Virus record (IMG/VR): IMGVR_UViG_3300008113_000090
Location: 1-45,413 of that record
Reading direction: 5' to 3' (one strand)
Origin: a virus
Length of the DNA: 45,413 nucleotides
Made by a program: the position numbers and the translations under genes
Shown: in pieces, positions 30,238 to 38,535 of the stretch
Numbering within the stretch: position 1 is the stretch's first letter
Layout of the letters: each line of letters starts with the position of its first letter
The notes under the pieces: generated by a model
Told to the model about the DNA's origin: nothing
What the model saw: the letters and a program-made list of their open reading frames with translations, nothing else
The model's database searches: none

Positions 30238-32136
30238 ATGAAAAATGTATATCTTATACAGGTAGTAGACAACTACGGACCTAATAAGTTTTTACCGTTA
30301 GCAATTTCTTATCATTGGCTTGACGCTATCTCTGACGAATATGTAGCACAAACATACTCTTTGAAAGAAGTATTAATAGAAAAAGAAAACATAGATTCAT
30401 TTGTCAGTCGAATTGAAAAACCAGATGTATTGGTAATGAGTTGTTATATATGGAATTGGAACTACAACTGTGCATTGGCTAAGCGAGTCAAAGAACTGTG
30501 GCCCAATTGTTTTATAGTTGTCGGTGGACCTCAGATCAGTACTACAGATCCTTTCTTGTTGAAAAAACATCCTTATTTCGATATAGGTGTGTTGGGCGAG
30601 AATGAAGGAGCATTAACTGTAATTCTAAAAAATTTAGAAACTAGAAATTTTAAAGAACTTTCAGGAATCAGTTTACCAGGAAAAATCATTTCAGGCGTAA
30701 CAAGAACAAAAGATTTAGACAGTTTACCCAGTCCTATTTTATCCGGATTCTATGATCAAATAATTGATCAATACGAAACACGCAACCAACAAAAATTCTT
30801 ATGGCAGGTTACTATAGAAACTATGAGAGGATGTCCTTACCATTGTACATTCTGTGACATAGGCGATTCTTATTGGAACAAAGTACAGATGTTTGATTTA
30901 GAAAGAATTTATAAAGAAATTGATTGGATATCTGAAAGACAAATTGAGTACGTGTCTGTGTGCGATAGTAATTGGGGTATGTTTGACAGAGACCTAGACA
31001 TCACGAAATATGTCATTGAAAAAAAATTAAAAACAGGATACCCAAAGGTCTGGGATATAGACTGGGCGAAAAATAATTCCGAACGTATTAAAAGCATGGC
31101 CTTATTAGATAAGAATGCAGGCACGAATCTTTTTAAAGGAATTACTTTTGCTTTACAAAGTTTAAATGACAATACTCTAGCGGCTATAGATAGATTTAAT
31201 CTCTCAGAGAATACTATCAGAGATGCTATGGATTTTTATAAAAAGAACGATATTAAGACTTATTCAGAATTGATATGGCCTCTTCCAGAAGAAACTATTA
31301 CAAGTTTTACAGATGGATTACAAAAATTGATAGACATGGGACAAGAACACTTTCTAATGGTTCATCCGTTGTCTCTTACTCCTAATGCTCCAATGAGCAA
31401 TTCCGATTATTTAGAAAAACATAAACTTTCACAGAAGAAAGTTCCTTTAGACACATTCTGGTTAACAGTTGACGACGAGAGTTCGTATATTGTAGAAACT
31501 ATGGGAACTGTAGATTCAACTAGAGTATTAAACACGCAAGAAGTATTAGACGGATATATGATCGCCCATTGGACCATAGTGATGTACTACTATGGTTGGG
31601 GACATTATATAATGAAATATCTAAAGAAACAGGGCATCAAGGAAACAAAATTTATATTAGATCTTGTAGATTATATTGAAACAAGAAAACAAGGTTTGTT
31701 TTATAATGAACATGCTATTACAAGATCTAATATAGAGGATGTAATTAACAATGGCACATTCTGGGGTAGAAGAATAGATAGGACTTATTGGGAATATAAG
31801 TCTGCAACTTGTATATTTTTCCAAAAAAACAGACAACAGGTTATTGAAGAATTGTCTGAATTTCTCAATAAAGCCTATAACATAAACAACAAACAATTGA
31901 TAGAGATCAATGACCTAATGTGTATAGACTACAATAAAACATATCCATTGGTTTATCAAACTAAAAATAATTCTGTGATAAAAGATCTGTTTGATCTACA
32001 TACCGAGTGTGTAGAAATATCGCATGAGGATTTATCAGAGCATACTGAAGAAGAATTTTTTAGAAAAGCCTATCACTACCAAAGAAAAAATCAATATTGG
32101 AAATGCTCAATCAAATCGTTGAGTAAAAATAGTTAA
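30238..32136 (+). CDS. Cobalamin-binding-type radical SAM enzyme
   Basis: The product is 632 aa. Residues ~1-150 form a B12-binding-like Rossmann domain (DVLVMSCYIWNWNY, FIVVGGPQIS), as in BchE/PhpK-type enzymes, but the DxHxxG lower-ligand motif is not seen. RGCPYHCTFC (C199, C203, C206) is the radical SAM cluster. The C-terminal ~250 residues have no known domain. Members of this class often methylate unactivated carbons or rearrange rings. Coupled to the mini aminotransferase; its tail overlaps the opposite gene by 30 nt. Confidence 0.85.
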   Translation: MKNVYLIQVVDNYGPNKFLPLAISYHWLDAISDEYVAQTYSLKEVLIEKENIDSFVSRIEKPDVLVMSCYIWNWNYNCALAKRVKELWPNCFIVVGGPQISTTDPFLLKKHPYFDIGVLGENEGALTVILKNLETRNFKELSGISLPGKIISGVTRTKDLDSLPSPILSGFYDQIIDQYETRNQQKFLWQVTIETMRGCPYHCTFCDIGDSYWNKVQMFDLERIYKEIDWISERQIEYVSVCDSNWGMFDRDLDITKYVIEKKLKTGYPKVWDIDWAKNNSERIKSMALLDKNAGTNLFKGITFALQSLNDNTLAAIDRFNLSENTIRDAMDFYKKNDIKTYSELIWPLPEETITSFTDGLQKLIDMGQEHFLMVHPLSLTPNAPMSNSDYLEKHKLSQKKVPLDTFWLTVDDESSYIVETMGTVDSTRVLNTQEVLDGYMIAHWTIVMYYYGWGHYIMKYLKKQGIKETKFILDLVDYIETRKQGLFYNEHAITRSNIEDVINNGTFWGRRIDRTYWEYKSATCIFFQKNRQQVIEELSEFLNKAYNINNKQLIEINDLMCIDYNKTYPLVYQTKNNSVIKDLFDLHTECVEISHEDLSEHTEEEFFRKAYHYQRKNQYWKCSIKSLSKNS

Positions 32137-32913
32137 ACCTATTTTTTTATTATGCCCTGAGCAGGCGCTGTGCAGTCTGGTTCTTTCAAAAGCAAAACAA
32201 CTACCAACATTCCAATGTATTATAGAATTCAATGTCAGCCCGTGTAAAGTTTCTATAGGAATATGCGTGAAGTTTTGATCATGTATATGTTCATTAAATT
32301 TTAATTGTGAATCATAACCTACTACATCCGTGTAATCATAACATCGTCCATCAACTTTACTTGTTTTTAAATCCTGTCTTGCATCTATTAGGTATCGGAG
32401 AGTAGATATAAATTCTTCATCTACTACAAAATCATTTATAGTTTTAGGCGAATTTAAACATTGATCCAGCAGTATTCTAAGATCTTTAATATAGGTCCAA
32501 CTTTCAAAACGATTAGGTAAATTATATTCAAAAGGTTCTATTTTTACTTTGCTGAATCTTGTACTATCTAAATGCCAATGATTATCAAATAGTGCTGTTG
32601 ATCCTGTTCCGTCTACAAACAATGGAAAAATAATCACATGTCCTTTTCTCGAACTTTCAATTTTGCCGCTGTCAACGTGTAAACTATAACTTATCTTGGT
32701 ATCAAAAAACACAACTTCTTCTACACGATAATCGTAATCTAAAATATTATCTAGTACATTTTTAATAATATGTTTAGGCCACTGACTATCCCATTGAGGA
32801 TGTTTGCTTCTAACATCCGGTCTCGCGTCGACTGTTTCATCATCTACATGAAAATAGTCTAAAAGAGATCTAACATTGTTAGAAGATAATTGATTATTGA
32901 ATATTTGAATCAT
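32107..32913 (-). CDS. Putative 2OG/Fe(II) oxygenase
   Basis: The product is 268 aa. TKISYSLHVDSGK gives H79-x-D81 followed by GHVIIFPLF, and the C-terminus FERTRLHSACSGHNKKIGLTIF gives H248 with a Lys pair for 2OG. A ~120-residue insert between the two halves of the barrel contains a Trp/Asp-rich NHWHLD stretch. Second gene of a two-gene operon; its start overlaps the stop of 32913-33404 by one base. Confidence 0.65.
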   Translation of the reverse strand: MIQIFNNQLSSNNVRSLLDYFHVDDETVDARPDVRSKHPQWDSQWPKHIIKNVLDNILDYDYRVEEVVFFDTKISYSLHVDSGKIESSRKGHVIIFPLFVDGTGSTALFDNHWHLDSTRFSKVKIEPFEYNLPNRFESWTYIKDLRILLDQCLNSPKTINDFVVDEEFISTLRYLIDARQDLKTSKVDGRCYDYTDVVGYDSQLKFNEHIHDQNFTHIPIETLHGLTLNSIIHWNVGSCFAFERTRLHSACSGHNKKIGLTIFTQRFD

Positions 32914-33404
32914 TATTTGTAACCAGTTATCTGTAATGCATATCTGTTCTCTTTACTGAGATTATAAAAAGCATGCGGGTCATAACCGTTCCACGAAAAC
33001 CAATCTCCCGCTGACCATTCGCAGTAAACTTTATTTTTAACCTGTAATACTTGTCCCGGAGAACTATCCTCTAACATTAAAACTATTCTAACAACTGAAT
33101 CTGCATTTTTTAAGTTATGTATCTTTGTATATTTTTCATATCTGTCGGAATGCAACGGAATATATTGACCGGGTGTAAAAAAGTTAACTGCGGCTGTCAT
33201 GCCTTTTAGATCAAACTTATCTAATATCTGAGATAACGAAAAATCTATATCGGTTTCAAAGCAGTTATAAAATTTCATCGAATCTAAACTGTGTCCATAT
33301 TTAGAATACTCGTCACAGAGAATAGGATCGGGATCAAATCTATATGTTAGATCTTTAAATTGCTGAATATTCCAAGTTGGTTCGATGTGTCCAAAATTTC
33401 TCAT
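32913..33404 (-). CDS. Putative 2OG/Fe(II) oxygenase, small type
   Basis: The product is 163 aa. GQYIPLHSDRYE gives H85-x-D87, GYDPHAFYNLSKENRYALQI gives H144 and R154, and SAGDWFSWNG lies between. It is a paralogue of the 164-aa protein at 10749-11243. The ATG begins exactly 5 nt after the ATTAAATA late box, so the mRNA should be leaderless. Confidence 0.72.
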   Translation of the reverse strand: MRNFGHIEPTWNIQQFKDLTYRFDPDPILCDEYSKYGHSLDSMKFYNCFETDIDFSLSQILDKFDLKGMTAAVNFFTPGQYIPLHSDRYEKYTKIHNLKNADSVVRIVLMLEDSSPGQVLQVKNKVYCEWSAGDWFSWNGYDPHAFYNLSKENRYALQITGYK

Positions 33405-33409
33405 AAGTA

Positions 33410-33417
33410 TATTTAAT
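33410..33417 (-). promoter_or_regulatory. T4-type late promoter variant
   Basis: ATTAAATA on the minus strand, exactly 5 nt before ATG 33404. Confidence 0.6.
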
Positions 33418-33434
33418 TGGATACAAATTACAAA

Positions 33435-34415
33435 ATGTTAAGTTCGAATGAATGGGATACACTCAAAACAGTAATTGTCGGTGATGCTACTGGTGCTAAA
33501 GTGCCGGATGTGGATATCAGTCTGCGCACTGTAAATTATGCTGATATAGTAGACGACAGTGAAATACCTGTAGGTCCTTATCCGCAACAGGTTATTGACG
33601 AAGCCAATGAAGATCTAGAAATTTTTTGTAACTTTCTTAAAGAAGAAAATGTAACTGTACTACGTCCAGAAAATATCGATCCGGAATACTACAATTATTG
33701 TCCTAGAGATGGTGTATTAGTTTACAAAGATCTAATATTAGCCACTCCTCAACCTTTGAAGTCTCGTCGGTTAGAATATCTAGCCTTAGACACACATCTA
33801 AAAAATCATAGCAGCCAAGCAAACTATATTATACAAAGGCCAGAATTTACAGACGAATTATATAACACGTCATGTATAAAAAACAAAGATGTTCTTGCAC
33901 TAAATGAAACTGAACCTAGTTTTGATGCAGCCAATGTTTTAAGATGCAATGACGATTTATATTATCTAGTCAGTAACAGCGGCAATAAGAAAGGTGCAGA
34001 GTATCTACAATCGCTAGTAGGTAACTCAGCAAAGGTGCATACTTTAGAAAATATCTACAGTTATATGCATCTGGACAGCACTATTGCTTTTCTTCGAGAA
34101 GGTTTGATGTTGTTGAATCCTAGCAGGATCAAAGACAAAAGCCAACTACCTAAACCTTTACAAAGTTGGGACATTGTATGGGCACCTGAACCTATAGACA
34201 TAGGTCATTATCCCGGATACTGTAATGCTAGTATATGGATGAATATGAATGTGTTTTCTATTAATCCAAATCTTATTGTTGTTGAAGAACATCAAGAACC
34301 ATTAAGAAAGTTATTAGAAGACTACAATATAGACTGTGTCATGTTACCCATGCGTCATGAAAGAACGCTAGGTGGCGGATTCCATTGTGTAACTTTAGAT
34401 TTAATTAGAAATTAA
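33435..34415 (+). CDS. Glycine/inosamine amidinotransferase-like enzyme, second copy
   Basis: The product is 326 aa from ATG 33435; a TTG at 33417 would overlap the opposite promoter. NEWDTLKTVIVGDATG, YYNYCPRDGVLVYKD, FDAANVLRCNDDLYYLVSNSGN and GGFHCVTLDL (C318) align with the first copy at 27817-28860 throughout, but with shorter loops. Divergence between the copies suggests different amidino acceptors. Single-gene unit; overlaps the opposite radical SAM gene by 4 nt. Confidence 0.87.
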   Translation: MLSSNEWDTLKTVIVGDATGAKVPDVDISLRTVNYADIVDDSEIPVGPYPQQVIDEANEDLEIFCNFLKEENVTVLRPENIDPEYYNYCPRDGVLVYKDLILATPQPLKSRRLEYLALDTHLKNHSSQANYIIQRPEFTDELYNTSCIKNKDVLALNETEPSFDAANVLRCNDDLYYLVSNSGNKKGAEYLQSLVGNSAKVHTLENIYSYMHLDSTIAFLREGLMLLNPSRIKDKSQLPKPLQSWDIVWAPEPIDIGHYPGYCNASIWMNMNVFSINPNLIVVEEHQEPLRKLLEDYNIDCVMLPMRHERTLGGGFHCVTLDLIRN

Positions 34416-35497
34416 TTCAATCCAGATCTTTCTACAAACTGATCTTTGGGTTTTGAAATAGTTTGTTTTTCATTAACCCCGCAGGTTCTGGCACATACAA
34501 TAAGTTTGTAATCATTCCAATAATAATCCCAAACAGTTTGCCAGGTAGTTGAACTGAGAACATTTTTAATACCAACATTTACTGCATCTAATTGATCAAT
34601 TCCGCCTAAAGAATCAACCAGCAAGGAATATTGTTTTTTAATTTCTTGTCTAACAGGGAAAGTTAAATCAGAAGTTTCTGTATAGTTGTATGGAGTTGAT
34701 GCTAAAAAGCAACAAGGAAATATTTTTTTATAAGCGTCTATATATATTTCTTTACTGTTTAATACATAACAATCTATTTTGGATTCGCTCACCCAAGTTT
34801 TATAATTCTTGATCATATCTGGACTTATCAATGTCACTTGATTATTGCTAGGCGGTTCTAAGTGATATAAGGTATTGCCAGATTTATCTACGACTTTGGA
34901 TTTTTCTTCTAAAAATCTAGTGCTGTTTTTCACAGTGAATAATCTAAATCCTAGATCTTTGGCTCTCTGTCTTGCTTCGTCGACTTGATGTTCATTGTGT
35001 TTAAACTTTATAAAGACCCATTCGGCTGTGCCGCCAGCATCAATAAATGCTTTGGCATTACGTGTGACATTTTCATATGTGGTTCCTATCCTGTATAGAT
35101 GATGAGTATCTTCTAAACCATCTATACCAAATATCACAAAATGATTTTTAGGTAATTTTTTTACCAACGATTTCCACCACGATTGAGATCTAGCACCACC
35201 ATTAGTATGAATTCTAATTTGTAAATTAGGATTGATTGCTGTGACATATTCACACATTAGATCTAGATCATTATTGATTATAGGGTCACCGAAGTTTCCA
35301 CAAAAGTAGATATTTTTAATTTGACCTAGAACTTCCTCGGTGAATATATTTTGAAAGTCATCTAACGACCATTCGTTGATTTTTATATAAGGATTATCTA
35401 GTCCACCTCTGAAGTTTCTAGAACACATAGGACAAGATGCCTGACAGTTGTTGGTAATCTCTAGATGCACAGAATCTAATTCTGAAAAATTAAACAT
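34412..35497 (-). CDS. Radical SAM/SPASM enzyme
   Basis: The product is 361 aa. EITNNCQASCPMCSRN (C18, C22, C25) and IYFCGNFGDPII form the core; here the GGE position reads CGNFGDP, a variant seen in one SPASM subgroup. DAYKKIFPCCFLAS, near residue ~255, and CARTCGV are the C-terminal SPASM ligands. The same architecture is found, split in two frames, at 39583-40504. Last of a three-gene operon. Confidence 0.88.
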   Translation of the reverse strand: MFNFSELDSVHLEITNNCQASCPMCSRNFRGGLDNPYIKINEWSLDDFQNIFTEEVLGQIKNIYFCGNFGDPIINNDLDLMCEYVTAINPNLQIRIHTNGGARSQSWWKSLVKKLPKNHFVIFGIDGLEDTHHLYRIGTTYENVTRNAKAFIDAGGTAEWVFIKFKHNEHQVDEARQRAKDLGFRLFTVKNSTRFLEEKSKVVDKSGNTLYHLEPPSNNQVTLISPDMIKNYKTWVSESKIDCYVLNSKEIYIDAYKKIFPCCFLASTPYNYTETSDLTFPVRQEIKKQYSLLVDSLGGIDQLDAVNVGIKNVLSSTTWQTVWDYYWNDYKLIVCARTCGVNEKQTISKPKDQFVERSGLN

Positions 35498-36098
35498 ATT
35501 TCTTACCTATTATCATGTATCTAGTATACAAAGGAAGATCTAATTCACCGGCATATAAAATTGGTGCTAATTGACTCTGGCTCTTAAACTGATCTAGATT
35601 TTCTGCTATTCTTATATGCTCCGGTATTTTATAATTGTTACTTTGTAATACGATTAAACTATTTTTAGGAATATTTTCAAGCCATATAAGATACTGTTCC
35701 TGGGTGATATGTTCGAAACTAGTATTAATAATTATATCTGCGGTACTAGAAAAGGAACACATGTCTGCGGTGATAGCATTAAACTTTCCAGACTCCATTT
35801 CTATTTGATTCATATCCAGTGCTATGTCTTTGCAATCTGGATCTATATCTATGCTATTAATATGAGAAATGTGTAAATCGCTTTGGAACAACAAACTGGC
35901 TAAGGTTCCCACCCAACCTCCATGTATGTCAACAGACGGACAATCTTTTACATGATGTCTTTGATTTTTTAATTCTTTTATAAGCCACTCTTTGCTAAGA
36001 ATCTGGCCACGCCAAAATGCATCCATGGTGCGCATAGGATTTTTGCTGTTGCGTATTGCTCGCATCCAATGATGTAAGTGTTCTGTGTCTATTTGCAT
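35490..36098 (-). CDS. Class I SAM methyltransferase
   Basis: The product is 202 aa. SVDIHGGWVGTLASLLF is motif I, NSIDIDPDCKDIA motif II, and TADIIINTSFEHIT the acidic post-II loop. The fold is therefore a small-molecule or protein methyltransferase of the FkbM/UbiE-like type. It overlaps both neighbouring radical SAM genes by 8-10 nt, so the three products probably act on the same substrate. Confidence 0.78.
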   Translation of the reverse strand: MQIDTEHLHHWMRAIRNSKNPMRTMDAFWRGQILSKEWLIKELKNQRHHVKDCPSVDIHGGWVGTLASLLFQSDLHISHINSIDIDPDCKDIALDMNQIEMESGKFNAITADMCSFSSTADIIINTSFEHITQEQYLIWLENIPKNSLIVLQSNNYKIPEHIRIAENLDQFKSQSQLAPILYAGELDLPLYTRYMIIGKKYV

Positions 36099-37072
36099 TT
36101 TGGTATTTTTGAATCCGCCGAACTAACGCATGACGGTGTAATACAGATTTTAGGTTCTTTGAATAAGTTGAACCCTGCTGTTAGTGTACCTAATAGTTGG
36201 TCATGACAACTATAAGATCTTTTAACTTCTTCGCTTCTTATTATAACACTTTGATATCCAGAATTGCAACGCCAATCTTGAAATTTATTAAAACCGTAGG
36301 CATTAAATCGCTCTGCTTGATCGAATAGATATTCAGTGTTGTCTGAATCGTACAGTGCAATTTGATAGATATCTTCTCCGTCGGATCTCTGCGGGAAGCC
36401 AACTTGCATTAGAGTCATCATATCATCTGTATATCCGCTAACAACAGAACTAGCAGTAGGATCGCTTTGCGGTTTAAGTGTTACGTTGATACCGCGACTG
36501 TGAAGTCTACTGCATCTATCATAGAGTTCATAAAACTGATCAGGCACCATTACTTGATTAACAGTAACAAAAACATTGTCATTCATTAACTGTAGACACT
36601 TATCTCCGAATTCCTGTTCCTTGGCAAACTCTGAATGATAACTAGCCGTAATACTTCTACGTTGAAGATCTGCTGTTATGTCGCACCAATTCTTCCACCA
36701 TTTTGATCCTGGAGAAAGATTGGTAGTCATGTGTATGCTTTGATACGGAGTTAATGGTCCATCGTCTAAATGTTTAATCAATTCTGGTAACCGTTTATAA
36801 GCAGTTGGTTCCCCGCCACTAAAACTCCAATGGAATTCAGAGAATCCATTTTGTCTTGCCTGGCGTTTGATTTCGTCTATGGTCTTTATATACACTTCAT
36901 GCTCTTGATGATCAACTCGATCGCTACGGGCATACGGCCAACAATATGAGCAATTATAATTGCAGAATCTGCCCAAAATCCAACTGACAGAAAACAAAGG
37001 ACGATCTAACATTGTCCGCTGTCCAAACTTGATTATATTTTGAAATGGTATATTTTGAAATTCGTGTGTCAT
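36089..37072 (-). CDS. Radical SAM/SPASM-type enzyme
   Basis: The product is 327 aa. CNYNCSYC (C37, C41, C44) is the cluster motif and WSFSGGEPTAYK the GGE. DWRCNSG, SYSCHDQ, ICITPSCVS supply C-terminal auxiliary ligands. First gene of a three-gene operon under an ATTAAATA late box (37083-37090, minus) 10 nt before the ATG. Similar layout to the enzymes at 22339, 23228 and 24312. Confidence 0.9.
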   Translation of the reverse strand: MTHEFQNIPFQNIIKFGQRTMLDRPLFSVSWILGRFCNYNCSYCWPYARSDRVDHQEHEVYIKTIDEIKRQARQNGFSEFHWSFSGGEPTAYKRLPELIKHLDDGPLTPYQSIHMTTNLSPGSKWWKNWCDITADLQRRSITASYHSEFAKEQEFGDKCLQLMNDNVFVTVNQVMVPDQFYELYDRCSRLHSRGINVTLKPQSDPTASSVVSGYTDDMMTLMQVGFPQRSDGEDIYQIALYDSDNTEYLFDQAERFNAYGFNKFQDWRCNSGYQSVIIRSEEVKRSYSCHDQLLGTLTAGFNLFKEPKICITPSCVSSADSKIPKCK

Positions 37073-37082
37073 AAACTGTTAA

Positions 37083-37090
37083 TATTTAAT
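37083..37090 (-). promoter_or_regulatory. T4-type late promoter variant
   Basis: ATTAAATA on the minus strand, 10 nt before ATG 37072; marks the right end of the accessory island. Confidence 0.55.
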
Positions 37091-37100
37091 CTAGAAATAG

Positions 37101-37129
37101 TTGACCTTAATTCTTTAAGGTTATATAAT
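37101..37129 (+). promoter_or_regulatory. Sigma70 promoter
   Basis: TTGACC (one mismatch) and TATAAT (37124-37129) with a 17-bp spacer. The tRNA-like gene begins 7 nt after the -10 box, so the primary transcript starts at or next to the mature 5' end. Confidence 0.8.
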
Positions 37130-37135
37130 ATACTT

Positions 37136-37246
37136 GTGGTCGTGAGTGGAATATGGCAGACCTCCGGTCCGTTGCGAAACGCACTTGGGAATGGGGCGCC
37201 GACTTAGTCACAGCCTTTGTAGGTTCGAATCCTACCGACCACACCA
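37136..37246 (+). tRNA. tRNA-like gene, 111 nt, no clear anticodon arm
   Basis: Acceptor GTGGTCG/CGACCAC (perfect 7 bp), T-arm GTAGG-ttcgaat-CCTAC, A discriminator and encoded CCA are all intact. A plausible D-arm (TGGAATATGGCAGA) follows the acceptor. The ~65 nt between D- and T-arm do not form a normal 5-bp/7-nt anticodon hairpin; instead CGTT-GCGA-AACG makes a GNRA hairpin and other GC-rich pairings are possible. It may be an unusual long class II tRNA, a tRNA with an insertion or a tRNA mimic. Confidence 0.6.
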
Positions 37247-37290
37247 TTTACATTTATAAGTAAATGACGCATAACTAAAAGGAAAAAATT

Positions 37291-37485
37291 ATGTCAAACA
37301 CAGTAGAACAACTCAAAGCAGATTTCGAAACATTCTTAGCAGAAGATGCAAAATTTCAAGCGGGCAATTCAGCAGCCGGTACTCGTGCTCGTAAGGCCCT
37401 ACAAGAAGTAGCAAAGAGTGTAAAGGCTCGCCGTAACGAAATCACTGCAGAGAAGAACGCCCGCAAAGAAGCCAAGGCAAAGTAA
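37291..37485 (+). CDS. Histone H1-like Hc1-type DNA-binding protein
   Basis: The product is 64 aa with AAAGGA upstream. The sequence FLAEDAKFQAGNSAAGTRARKALQEVAKSVKARRNEI follows the short helical Hc1 histone-like family, where 'AGTRARKALQE' is the signature. The C-terminus is Lys/Arg/Ala-rich (EKNARKEAKAK), as expected for a nucleoid protein. It would bind DNA, perhaps condensing phage or host DNA. It lies directly after the tRNA-like gene and shares its promoter. Confidence 0.82.
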   Translation: MSNTVEQLKADFETFLAEDAKFQAGNSAAGTRARKALQEVAKSVKARRNEITAEKNARKEAKAK

Positions 37486-37486
37486 A

Positions 37487-37981
37487 ATGCAAACTAAGGA
37501 ACAGCAAGGATCCTTAGAAGAAGCACAGGCAGTTTCAAACGACACGACCATAGATCTCGGCAACTATGGCGCTGCCTGTGAAACTATTTCTATAGATAGT
37601 CTTACATCTCCAGATATTATCACGTTAGGTCCATCTATGACCTACTCCTCGGGTAGTACCTGTTATGGGCACACTGTTATATCAGGTATTAATACGAATA
37701 ATAGTTATGGTTGGCCTAGTTCCAATTACACTATAAATTCTGGATTAAGTAATCAAGCAAATGTTGTGATAGACACAGACGGCATCAATATAAAGGGAGA
37801 TGGGGACATTAAGGTCAAAGGTCGAAGTCTTAGTGAGTTTATGACTAAGATGGAACAGCGATTGGCTATACTTGTTCCTGATCCAGATAAATTAGAAAAG
37901 TTCGAAGCACTAAAAAAGGCCTATGAACATTACAAGACTATGGAAAGTCTTTGCTTTGATGAGCCTGATGAAGAAACATGA
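37487..37981 (+). CDS. Unknown, probably virion-associated protein
   Basis: The product is 164 aa. The first ~100 residues are rich in Ser, Thr, Gly and Asn (TYSSGSTCYGHT, TNNSYGWPSSNYT). The second part, DGINIKGDGDIKVKGRSLSEF followed by QRLAILVPDPDKLEKFEALKKAYEHY, is a module I associate with structural or accessory proteins of T4-like marine phages. It starts 1 nt after the stop of the Hc1-like gene and overlaps the next gene by ATGA. The exact role is unknown. Confidence 0.6.
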   Translation: MQTKEQQGSLEEAQAVSNDTTIDLGNYGAACETISIDSLTSPDIITLGPSMTYSSGSTCYGHTVISGINTNNSYGWPSSNYTINSGLSNQANVVIDTDGINIKGDGDIKVKGRSLSEFMTKMEQRLAILVPDPDKLEKFEALKKAYEHYKTMESLCFDEPDEET

Positions 37982-38535
37982 TTTTAAAAGTTTATGACGA
38001 TCTAGTTCCTAAACATCTACAAGATTTTTATGAACTATCTACGCTTGGACGTACTGATGTTGATGACGAGTGTATGCACCCGTTGATTGATTTTCGATGC
38101 AAATACGAAAGCACTGCTATAGAAGATGGTGTTGCCCCTTTGAGTTTAGTTCATGTTCTTAAATCCAGTGGTCGAACTAGCGAATATCTAGATAATTTTA
38201 CATTGATACCTCAGTTGGTTTGTGATAAAAATAATTTGATATTGCAAGATATAGCGGCTGGAAGAATATTTCTTTCTGTGCCACATAAAACTAAATTTTC
38301 TCATTATAAGCCTCACACTGACTTTAATGTTCCGCATTCTGTTTGTCTCTATTATATTAATAATGCAGACGGCCCAACTGCGTTTTACAATGAAGAAGGT
38401 AAAATTATAAAAGAAGTTGAACCTAAAAAAGGCAGATTAGTTTTCTTTGACGGATTAATTACACATAGCGGAGGCATTCCTAGAAACGGTCCTCGGTGTA
38501 TCGTCAATTTTGATATCATTACAAAGGAAAAATAA
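37978..38535 (+). CDS. Prolyl-hydroxylase-type 2OG/Fe(II) oxygenase
   Basis: The product is 185 aa. SHYKPHTDFN gives H113-x-D115, VCLYYINNADGPTAFYNEEG and KKGRLVFFDGLITHSGG give H163, and GPRCIVNFDI gives R173: a compact, complete 2OG/Fe(II) barrel close to the phage P4H-like proteins. Starts in an ATGA overlap with the virion-like gene upstream and its stop overlaps the thyX start, so it belongs to a replication-phase rather than the late-island operon. Confidence 0.83.
   Translation: MILKVYDDLVPKHLQDFYELSTLGRTDVDDECMHPLIDFRCKYESTAIEDGVAPLSLVHVLKSSGRTSEYLDNFTLIPQLVCDKNNLILQDIAAGRIFLSVPHKTKFSHYKPHTDFNVPHSVCLYYINNADGPTAFYNEEGKIIKEVEPKKGRLVFFDGLITHSGGIPRNGPRCIVNFDIITKEK

Noticed and set aside
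37487-37981. Precursor peptide for the radical SAM enzymes
   Set aside because: The Ser/Thr/Asn/Cys-rich N-terminal half is tempting, but it is outside the island, not under a late promoter, and has no leader-peptide or recognition motif; left as an unknown virion-type protein.
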